Origin: Polyporus tsugae
Lineage: Eukaryota > Basidiomycota > Agaricomycetes > Polyporales > Polyporaceae
Reading direction: 5' to 3'
DNA length: 64,000 nucleotides
NCBI GenBank assembly: GCA_024305745.1
Contig: JAHRBS010000007.1
Span: forward strand, 3,658,001 to 3,722,000
Below are positions 55,517 through 64,000 of the stretch, piece after piece. Each line of letters opens with the position of its first letter. The stretch's first letter is position 1. Below the pieces are notes generated by a model that had not been told where the DNA came from, searched no databases, and saw only the letters and a list, made by a program, of their open reading frames with translations. Position numbers and translations under genes: made by a program.

Positions 55517-56870
55517 TCACTGCGCCGCGGCGGACGGGCGCGCGTTGGTCTGCTCCTTGAGCGCGAGGAGCTGTTTTGACCGGAAGGCCTCGTAGTGGAT
55601 CTGCGCCGTTGTCTCGATGAGGTCCTGGAGGTGTGTCCTGTATGCGCGCACACGCGTTGTTAGCACCATGGAGAAAGGGGACGTGCAAGGGAGACGGAGA
55701 CGGACCTCGTAAGGAAGTTACGGAGGTAGACGAACTCGCAGTGCCTCTCGTCCTCAACGTTGATCACGCCCCAGCGGTTCTTGCGACCGCGGACGGGCTT
55801 GCCGTCGATGATGACAGTGCGCTCCGAGCCGACGACGGCGAAGGGGATCATGCTCTGTGTCGTGCCATGACATGAGCCACTGCAGGGAAGCATATTGAGA
55901 GAAGACGCACCCTGATGCTCTCGTTGAGTTGCACCTCCTCGTCGTCGTTATCTTCCGTGTCGAAGGGGTACAGACGGATGCTGTGGTAGATCAACTCTTC
56001 CCGAATCTGGTGCGCGAATCACAATCCGTGAACATACAGCCCTAGGTACGTCACAGAAGAGCGTACCTTGTGCTTGAAGGCATCCCGCTCCTCCAGCGTT
56101 AAGGTGTCGGCCTTGGCGATGACGGGGACAACGTTGACGACCTCGCTGAGCTTCTTCATGACAATGACATCAATTGGGCGGAGGGAGTGGCCCGTGGGGT
56201 TGATGAAGAAGAGCGCGCAGTGGATACGCGTGTCCTGGATGTGACGGTCGCGCTGCGCGGTGAGCTCCTTGCGAAGGTAGGCACTGTGCTGGTCCTTGAT
56301 GTACTTCACGATCGGGTCCCAGCTACAAGATACATGGAAGACGCGTTAGGATGGTGTTTGGACGTAGGAGAAGTACAGGAAGAGGAAGGGAAGGCGGAGG
56401 AAGGGAGTGAGAGCGGACATACCAGTTTTCGTTGTTCACGTTGTCGCCGTAGCCAGGGGTATCGACGATGTTAAGGCGCAGCCGCACACCATTCTCAACA
56501 ATAACTAGGAGTACGTTGAGGCGCTGTTTGTAGCATTCGAGAACGGAAGTACACACCGTGAGAAACAGGGTGAATCTCCGTCGTCTGCCGGACAGGCTCG
56601 TCCGACTCAAGACGGCCCTTGGAGTCGATGAGGTGGGACGCGAAGATAGTATTGATGAGTGTCGACTTCCCCAAGCCGGTCTGACCTGTTTCATGCGTTG
56701 TGCTGATCAGAAAGCCTATCCGTAGGCAGTAAATGTTTGGGAGACGCACCGACGACGATGATGTTGAACTGGAAACCGCGCTTCAAGAGCTTGTGCTCAA
56801 TCTGCTGCGTGATGGTGTCGAAACCGACGTAGGCGTTGGCACGGATCTCTTCAGCAGTAGCAGCAGCCAT
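55517..56870 (-). CDS. CDC10 homologue: septin, Cdc10 type
   Basis: GTP-binding cytoskeletal protein that assembles with other septins into filaments at septa and growth sites. About seven exons. MAAATAEEIRANAYVGFDTI with EHKLLKRGFQFNIIVV holds the lysine/arginine-containing membrane-binding region and the Cdc10-like YVGFDTI start. G1 is GQTGLGKSTLINTIF, G3 DTPGYGD, and G4 AKAD. The block WDPIVKYIKDQHSAYLRKEL is the septin family block, and the septin-unique region follows (SMIPFAVVGSERTVIIDGK, NRWGVINVEDERHCEFVYLR, THLQDLIETTAQIHYEAF). It ends soon after, PSAAAQ, with no long C-terminal coiled coil, as in Cdc10. The start at 56870 gives the family N-terminus. Confidence 0.94.
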
Positions 56871-57378
56871 GGCGACAGCACAAGGAACGAGAACAGGAGG
56901 ACAGAGGGATGAGAGCAGCGAGGGACGCGGGCCAGTCGGTGGACGTGGACGACCAGCAGAAAGCGCTGTCAACACGGAATCGCCCAAATTTCCCATTTCC
57001 CCTAGAACTAAGTGGCATAGACTGGGAAGTAAGATGGCTTCTATTCCCCCTTCAAACTCCGCTTAGTGGGCTTATCCTCCGCATTAGACAGTTGCATTAC
57101 GGCTTCTAGTCGCGGGAACGGCCGAACCATGCATCAGACGGTGGTCCTGGCGCCATCCACAGCGTCTTGACTCTGAGATCGGTTGTTGCGATGGTGAGAG
57201 CTGTATATGTATCCGAACATGCTCGGCTCTTTCTGGCGTGTTTTCATACCCCCACGTTCTCCAGCAGTGGAGCGGGCGACTCATACTCCGGTGAGTCCGT
57301 GACTTGACCTCATCTCCCAGTGCTGAGTTGACCGATCCAATTTTGCATGTAACCTCCGTACCCGTCCTGCACCGTCGG
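56871..57378. other. divergent promoter region
   Basis: Between the septin start (minus) and the F-box gene start (plus). No gene. In-frame sequence upstream of 57379 in the F-box frame starts without ATG. Confidence 0.5.
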
Positions 57379-58585
57379 ATGTACAGACGTGGCATGCGTC
57401 CCAACCTGCCACAAGAGCTCATTGACGAGGCCATTGACTACCTCTGGAACGATACCAACGCCCTCGCAGCCTGCGCCCTCGCTTGCCATGCTTGCTTGCA
57501 TTCTGCTCGGACTCACCTCTTCCATGACCAACGGCTAATCGACGCGAAGTCGTGCTCGCGCTTCGAAACCTTCCTGGAAGACTATCCAGATGTTGCCAAG
57601 TACATCCGCAAGTTGTCTATCACGGAGCCCTCGAGCAGCGCCTACGCCGCACAAGACTGGGTCAATCGCGTTCCCGCTATCGTCGCTAAGCTGGAAAAGC
57701 TCACGACACTCGAGCTTATCGGCCTGCACTACGTGTCCTTCCAGCGTTGTTCAAAGAGGACGCTCGCCGCCTTCGCCAAGTTGACGAACCTCGTCTTCGG
57801 AGACGTGTACTTCGACCACTTCCTGGACATCCATATCCTTCTTGCGTCCGCCCACAACGTCACGAACGTATGCTTCTATCGTGTCGGATGGGGAAACTCA
57901 TCTCCGACGTATGAGGATGTCCCAGGTCCCGCGCCCCTGCGCCTAAAGCGACTCGTGGTGGACTCGTGGGCCGCTTCCGTGATGCTCCGCCAATGGCTGC
58001 TTCCCTCGGCCGAGCTGGGCGACGTCAATATCCGCACGCTTATGGTCCGCTGGCGCGAGCGCGATTCGATGGACGTCCTCAACTCGCTCTTCCGCGTGTG
58101 CGGCCCAGCGCTGGAGTATCTTTACGTGGAGTTGCCCACGACCATAGAGGGTTCGTACATCCTTGGCACAAAGCATCCCTGTTCCAGACATTGCTCACAT
58201 TCTGCCCTTGCCCTTGTCGTACATAGGTGCCCAGAAGGTGCCGACGCTATACCACAACACCAACTTGCACACGCTCGAGATTGACGGGCTCGTCCTGCCC
58301 GGATGCGTCGAGTTGGCGAGGACCCTGCTGGAAGGGCTCCGCTCGACGCAGCTCAAGAAGCTCGCGATCTCCATGCTCGTCTTGCGCAACGATGTCTTGG
58401 CGTCGTTCGACTGGGGCCAGCTCGAGACACTCTTGGCCAGACCGCAATTTGCGGAGACTGCGCTTGCGATCACGGTCAACCGGGCTCTGCATCCGCGCAA
58501 CGACGCCGAAGCCCTCCGCAAGGCGGTCAGGGAACATCTCCCCAAGGCTGTTGAGCGTGGCAAGTTGACCATCAGGTGTTCATAG
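57379..58585 (+). CDS. F-box protein with irregular LRR region
   Basis: The first ATG of the open frame is at 57379, giving MYRRGMRPNLPQELIDEAID; a second Met follows five residues later. The F-box is LPQELIDEAIDYL ... ACALACHACLHSART. Leucine-rich segments follow (IRKLSITEP, LTTLELIGLHYV, LTNLVFGDV, LKRLVVDSW, LEYLYVELP). A short intron (donor GTTCGT near 58149, acceptor CATAG near 58226) joins PTTIE to GAQKVPTLYHNTN, LHTLEIDGLVLPG and LKKLAISMLVL, ending KLTIRCS. Presumed SCF substrate receptor. The non-consensus donor keeps the frame, which supports it. Confidence 0.82.
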
Positions 58586-59446
58586 AGGCCATACCGTAAT
58601 ACCCTCTACTCGTATCTAATTCGCGTGTACATCTAATGTCGTGGGTAGCATCAGAGAGAGAGGAGCAGGACTCCTTGTGCTCTGTAATAACCATATTCGT
58701 GCTTCGTTTGGTGACCCATCGCTGCAGCTCTGCAGTTCCAGTGTGGCTAGCAACGTTTCAGATCCCCGGGTGGCGGCACACGGTCACAATCAAAGCAAAG
58801 TCCTCGTATTCCAGTGAGATTTGAGCTTGACCCTTTTCTGCAGTGTGCACCTCAGGCTCTACAACTGCCACATACGTAGTCTCCGCATGCTCGAACTGCG
58901 CATATGAGCACAAATCATGCAAAAATCGTCGACCCAGGGTCAAAAGGCATGCATGTATGGGACTCAAGCGCCCAAGTCGCATGGAGACACGCTGCCCGTT
59001 CTGGCTCACCCAAGCCGCCTCTTCTACTGCCCGCTGCCCTCCGCTCCCCCCGTCTGCTCTCCCACCCATCACTGCTCGCTGCTAACGTATACCCTTGATA
59101 CTCCCCAACGCTGACCTTCCTGAAGAAAACAACGAGGGCTCCAAGAGGATGTACAGGCCATACGCCGGGTCAAGCTTGTCAAGCCTGGCTGGCGGCGGCG
59201 GGATGACGGCACGGACTGTCCGGGAGCGGGAAGGTGCGCACTGACGTTGACATTGTGGCCGAGCGTATTTCCTGGCTAACGGAATTCGCGCATACATAGA
59301 GTTAGCGTTCAGGATACTCGCGTCATTGCCGAGGTCGAGTCTTGCGGTCCTTCAACATCGTATTGAGCCGCTGTTAAAGTTGGACGTCGTCGGGGTACGT
59401 CCTCGCACCTTTCACTCTTCAGCCACCGAGTAGGCTCAAATACGGC
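58586..59446. other. intergenic stretch
   Basis: No gene identified. Three overlapping short frames near 58850-59110 and one on the opposite strand have no motif. Confidence 0.45.
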
Positions 59447-61585
59447 ATGTGGATACAGTTGCTCCCCACGGAGGTCGCCCTCCATGTGTTCTCATACCTC
59501 CCTTACCAATCCCTCCTTACATGCGCTCTTGTATGCCGGCGGTGGCGTGTCCTGGCAGACGACCAGTCACTCTGGAAAGGCCTCTGCCTAGACCGCAAAT
59601 GGGAATGGCGTTCGCCGCCTGAAGCACACAAGGACGATTCCGGAAGCTTCCCTGGCGAACCTGGCGCACACACCGACTCAGACCTGGATGACGAGGGCAT
59701 GGGAGACGAAGAGGACGAGGATCTCATGCATGTCGACGACTCGGGATTCGCCTCCGTGGATGTCGACGACGAGGACACGGTCCGCTTTCCTATCCCGTCG
59801 TCCTCAGCTACACCAGCCACACGCCTATCCTTAACTATACCCCTCCACACTCTATTCACCTCCCCAATTGGCCCGTCAAGCTCTGCCAGCAAGCCGCGGT
59901 CGTCCCGTACACGCCACTCCGCGCCGTCCGTCCTTCAGCCCTCTGCTGAGAGGAAGCTAAGGATCCCGTGTCCCCCACGTCGGAACGCAAAGCCCAACTA
60001 CAAGCTCCTCCACGAGACGCACATCCGGCTCCGGAACCGCTTCAGCGTGGGGCAGTACACGCTCTCGAACCTGCAGACGCGGGGCGCGCCGAACGGGCAC
60101 ACGAACACGATCTACTGCTTGCAGCTGTACACGTACCCCGCGACGGGCAAGCAGGTGCTCTTCACAGGCTCCAAGGACCGCACGATCCGCGAGTGGGACC
60201 TGCAGAGCGGCGCGTTGATCCGCGTGCTCGAGAACGCGCACGAGAGCAGCGTGCTGAGCATCTGCGTCTGCCGCGGGCTCCTCGCGAGCGCGAGCTCGGA
60301 CAGGCGCGTCGTTGTGTGGGACCTCGCGCGGAATCAGGTGATCAAGGTGATCAGGGACCACGAGGATAGCGTGCTGTGCGTCCGGTTCGACGACAAACGG
60401 CTCGTGTCCTGCTCTAAAGGTAAGCCGGGCTGGCGTTTGCGTTTGCGCTTGTGCTAGGTAGCCCGTGTCCTGTCGTCTCCTAGTTTTCTTGTTTCTCTTT
60501 CTCAGGAACGTGGGGACGCCTCGGGCGGGCTCGGGGTTGATTCGATGTGCGAGTACTGATGTGTGGCCCTATGCAGACAGGACGGTTCGGACCTACCTCT
60601 TCCCTGATTTGGGACGCCAACATGTCCTCAACGCGCACCGCGCCGCGGTGAACGCCGTCTCCATTTCGCACAAGCACATCATCTCCGTCTCTGGCGACCG
60701 ATCTCTTCGGCTTTGGGATGCGGACACAGGCGCGTGTCTGCGCACGATCGAGAACCACCACCGCCGTGGGTACGTGCCCGTTGGGCAGCTGTCCAACTTC
60801 GCGTTGCATCGCTAGGTTGTGCTGACGTCGATTGTCGCGTTTTGCCCTTCCTATTCCACAGGATCGCGTCCATCGATTACAAGCATCCATTCGTGCTGTC
60901 GGGCTCATCCGATAAGCATATCCGGCTGCTCGACATCTCCACCCTGCAGGGCTGGTCGTCCAATCCAACTGCTACGGACAAACCGTCTGTGACGGCGGGC
61001 GGCCTCGGGAGAACAGTTTCGGTTGTCTGCGAAGCTTGCGGAAACTGTACCGCTGCTGGAGAGCCTGCGCAGCCCCCGCGGCGGCGTGCGCACGAAGATC
61101 TGGTGCGCAGCGTCGCGCTCAATTCGGATCTTGTCGTCAGTGGCAGCTACGACTTCACGGTAAAGGTTTGTGTGCAGCGTGTTCCGAGCTTGTTGTCAAT
61201 GTGTGTAAGGCTGGCTGAATGATGGTCCGGTTGATCATCGGTGTGTGCACAGGTCTGGGATAGAACGACGGGCGCACTCGTCGCCGACCTGGCAGGCGGG
61301 CATACAGGCCGCATCTTTTGCATCGGGTTCGATTGTACGAAGGTGCGTTACGTTGCCTTCATTTTGTGCCATCTGCCGTTCCTGATGTAACTTCGTGGTT
61401 CGACGATGCCGTCGCATTGTTGCTGCGGGATGTCCTCTAGATCGTCTCGTGTGGAGAGGACCAGGTACGTTACGCGGTTGCCATCGTCACAGGTCTTGGT
61501 AACAACACTCGCTCCCTGCAACACACAGAGGATATGCATTTGGGACTTTTCGCATGGCATCGATACGTCATTCCTCAAGCTCTGA
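59447..61585 (+). CDS. F-box/WD40 protein (Fbw7/Pop1/Met30 class)
   Basis: SCF substrate receptor. MWIQLLPTEVALHVFSYLPY with SLLTCALVCRRWRVLADDQS is a clean F-box. An acidic linker (DLDDEGMGDEEDEDLMHVDD) and a Ser/Pro stretch follow, then a basic block (RRNAKPNYKLLHETHIRLRN) typical of this class. At least seven WD40 repeats follow: GSKDRTIREWDLQSG, SASSDRRVVVWDLARN, CSKDRTVRTYLFPD, VSGDRSLRLWDADTG, GSSDKHIRLLDIST, GSYDFTVKVWDRTTG and SCGEDQRICIWDFSHG. The last exon ends SFLKL at 61585. Six or seven introns, each joining in frame. The substrate is unknown; the acidic insert between the F-box and the WD40 region is large. Confidence 0.9.
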
Positions 61586-62473
61586 TTGTGCGGGTGGCGC
61601 CCCTGGGACTTCTCGCTTTCGCACGGGCCGACATGGTGTGCGGTTTGCCTGTATATGTACTTTATTCCCTGGACGTTGTATATTTGAAACCTATTAACCG
61701 GCTCATTGACATTACCTTCCTGCACGTTCTGCTGTGCGATCTCCGGGCAGGCATCCAGATCGAGATTGGAAGCGGCGCTGAGCCTGAGCTTGTTCACAGC
61801 CTCACTTCCCTCCGTGGCGGCAAGACTCGACGTCCGATTCCGATTCCATGCATCCCAAATCAGTTGGTCGGTGGACAGAACCCAGTATGTCCCTATCCTT
61901 TTCGTTCGCTTTGCAAGCGTAACGCGTGCCTGCAGGCGCCGCTCTTGTGTTTGCGGCGGCTTACCCTATCATTACGCGCAAGGAAGTCCGCGGTAGTGCG
62001 ATGGGTGCGACAGTGCGGCTCTCACCGTCGGTGGCTCAGTGGCTCAGTTTCGAGGGCAAAAGACACCGGCGAATTAATGCCTTGCTTGCGTTCCTGACGG
62101 GCGTGACAGCTCGGCACCCTATCTGAATGCTGCACTCGACAATGGCTCAGGGCTACGGCCCATTGCGGTGACGCAAGCGCAAGGTGCCGGTTCGGCGGTA
62201 AGTTGTGGCCCGCAGGAAACCCGTATGTCTAGATTGCACACTACGCCCCGCATACCATTCGCCCGGACATCCTGGGGGTTTGGTCCGTTCCATCCGCCCA
62301 ACGTGTCCACTGCTTCTCGCCGGTCCGCCGAGTTGGGCCTTGTATAAAACATGGGAGGCAATGTCTGCCTTCTGCCTTCGTCATTCGTTCCTCGTTCCTT
62401 CAGGCACTCCGCCTTCCCCTTCCTTCTTTAACCTGTTCATACCTTACTACCTTCGGTTGTCAGACTACTCATC
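61586..62473. other. intergenic, promoter of terpene synthase
   Basis: The 3' flank of the WD40 gene and the promoter of the next gene. A frame at 61534-62097 is a chance extension across the WD40 last exon. TATAAAA at 62343-62349 lies about 125 nt before the ATG at 62474 and could be its TATA box. Confidence 0.5.
62343..62349 (+). promoter_or_regulatory. TATA box of the terpene synthase gene
   Basis: TATAAAA about 125 nt upstream of the ATG at 62474. Confidence 0.5.
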
Positions 62474-63951
62474 ATGGCCATAGCTGCGTCCAAGCCCAAG
62501 CCAACTCCCGACCAGTTCGTCCTTCCCGATCTCGTTTCGCACTGCACCTTCCCGCTCGCATACCATCCACGCGGGGACGAGGTCGCCGCCGAGTCCGTCA
62601 GGTGGTTGGACGAAGGGTGCCCCGAGCTCTCACCCAGAGGCCGCAAAGCGCTGTACGGGTTGCAGGCGGGCGAGCTCACCGCCTACTGCTATCCCTACTG
62701 CAGCACGGAGCGGTTGCGGGTCGTGAGCGACTTCATGAACTACCTCTTCCACCTCGACAACGTTTCGGATGGCATGATGCGGAAAGGCACCGAAGAACTC
62801 GCGGATTCCGTCATGAACGCGCTGTGGTTCCCTGACCGGTACATGCCCACCGCATGCGAAGGCAAGGAGCAGCCCGCGGACGAGGCCAGCGCTGGGAAGC
62901 TCGCGAGAGAGTACGTCAGTCCCTTGTAATCGTCCCCCCCCCGGGCGGCGCAGCAGCGGTTCTGTCATGCATGATGCTGACGGTGGACACATGTTTCGTT
63001 CGCAGTTATTGGACGAGGTGTACACGGGACGCAAAGCCCGGGCCGCAGGCACGCTTCAAGGAGAACCTGGAGCTCTTCTTCGAAGCCGTCCACCAGCAGG
63101 CCAGGGATCGCGATACCAAACTCATCCCGGACCTGGATTCGTATATCAGCGTGAGTGTCTGCGAAGCCCTCGGCACCGGGGAGAGAGCACGCATGCTTAT
63201 CACGAGCAACCGTCCGGTGGCTTCTTCGTTCTCGCTCTCTCACGCGCAGGTCCGGCGAGACACGAGTGGGTGTAAGCCGGTGTTCGACTTGATCGAATAC
63301 GCGATGGACATCGACCTGCCCGAGCACATCGTGCGGCACCCGGTCATCCAGGCTCTGAACCAGGGGGCCAACGATCTCGTTACTGTACGTGCCACATCTC
63401 GTTCGAATCTCCCACGCGACGAGTCATTAACCATCCTTTTCGTTCCGGTTTGACAGTGGAGCAATGTAAGCGTTGATCCGCGTCCACGGCGCTGTGGCTG
63501 AAGCTGATATGGCCACCTTAGGACATTTTCTCCTACAACGTGGAGCAAGCTCGGGGTGACACTCACAATGTGCGTTGTTTCGGACTAAGGCGCTCCGATT
63601 TTTGCCACTTCGAGCCTAAACCGCCACTTTGTCACGATCTCACAGATGATCGTGATCCTCATGGAACTTCGCGGCTGCGACCTCCAGACCGCGGTGGACT
63701 TTGTCGGCGAGCTGTGCCGACAAACCATCGACACCTTCATGGAGAACCAGCGAAACGTGCCGTCGTTCGGCCCAAGGCTCGACCGGGATGTTACGTTGTA
63801 CATCCAGGGGCTGCAAGACTGGATCGCCGGTTCGCTCCATTGGAGCTTCATGACCGAGCGGTACTTCGGCAAGTCCGGAACAGAGGTGAAGAAACACCGG
63901 GTCGTGAAACTGCTCCCACGCCGTCCAAAACGCATACACCTCGGCGCATAG
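62474..63951 (+). CDS. class I sesquiterpene synthase
   Basis: Predicted to ionise farnesyl diphosphate and cyclise it. Six exons. The N-terminus MAIAASKPKPTPDQFVLPDL is typical of agaricomycete enzymes. The metal motif is FHLDNVSD (D-N-x-x-D, where many have D-D/E-x-x-D). The following exons give YWTRCTRDAKPGPQARFKEN, PDLDSYISVRRDTSGCKPVF, LIEYAMDIDLPEHI, then the NSE triad NDIFSYNVEQARGDTHN with NDxxSxxxE intact, MIVILMELRGCDLQTAVDFV, and ERYF as the RY pair. It ends RIHLGA at 63951. At least one exon in the middle is very short (WSN joined to DIF). Length about 350 residues, normal. The product cannot be named. Cluster partners may lie right of the window. Confidence 0.92.
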
Positions 63952-64000
63952 TGGTGGTACGCTGCGGCGAAACTCCTTTGTCGTGAACCTTTTGCTGACT

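Noticed and set aside
61534..62097. 187-residue frame after the WD40 gene
   Set aside because: Starts inside the last WD40 exon in another frame and shows no family features.

Overview
The window is nuclear DNA of a filamentous basidiomycete, most likely an agaricomycete. The evidence is GC-rich coding sequence cut by many short GT-AG introns (mostly about 50-80 nt), an alpha-beta fused tryptophan synthase, bicovalent FAD oligosaccharide-oxidase-type genes, a basidiomycete-type sesquiterpene synthase, several F-box/leucine-rich proteins, and a Cdc10-type septin. It carries about 20 protein genes, three tRNA genes and several non-autonomous repeats. Exon joins were inferred by hand from frame continuity, splice signals and remembered family patterns; no transcript or database evidence was available.

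Layout. 0.6-7.2 kb: an ADGF/ADA2-type adenosine deaminase, a small unknown gene, and fused tryptophan synthase (minus). 7.4-9.9 kb: an asparaginase-ankyrin protein divergent from the tryptophan gene, with two TGACTC motifs just upstream of the latter. 10-13 kb: no gene seen, a 400-bp imperfect palindrome, and a 570-bp pogo-like MITE. 14-24.8 kb: a tandemly duplicated block of two FAD/BBE oxidases, each followed by opposite-strand members of an unknown gene family; one downstream copy has decayed into a rearranged pseudogene. 25-31 kb: an F-box-like/LRR gene, the G-protein gamma subunit, a coiled-coil protein and an intron-containing tRNA-Pro. 31-38 kb: two matching tRNA-Ser(AGA) genes on opposite strands bracket a membrane-protein gene and an overlapping glutaredoxin-like/CCHC-PSP gene pair; a TMEM69-like mitochondrial protein follows. 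38-42 kb: Aha1 co-chaperone with a C-terminal membrane segment, then an F-box gene broken by an in-frame stop.

42-45.4 kb is repeat-rich: a 388-bp TIR element flanked by a 9-bp direct repeat, an older relative, interleaved inverted repeats and a GATTC/GAATC-dense tract. 45.4-51.2 kb: a very large disordered-ankyrin-AAA+ gene whose last codons are cut off by the second copy of the 570-bp MITE. 51.9-52.9 kb: a Fus1-like membrane SH3 protein. 55.5-63.95 kb: septin, an F-box gene, an F-box/WD40 protein and a sesquiterpene synthase at the right edge.

Most genes are ordinary housekeeping or signalling functions without operon-like logic. The points most worth following are the matched MITE pair (one copy truncating the AAA+ gene at an exact TA site), the stop/start overlap between the glutaredoxin-like and PSP reading frames, the mosaic divergence of the duplicated oxidases, the nonsense codon inside an F-box, and the unusual repeat island at 43.5-45 kb.
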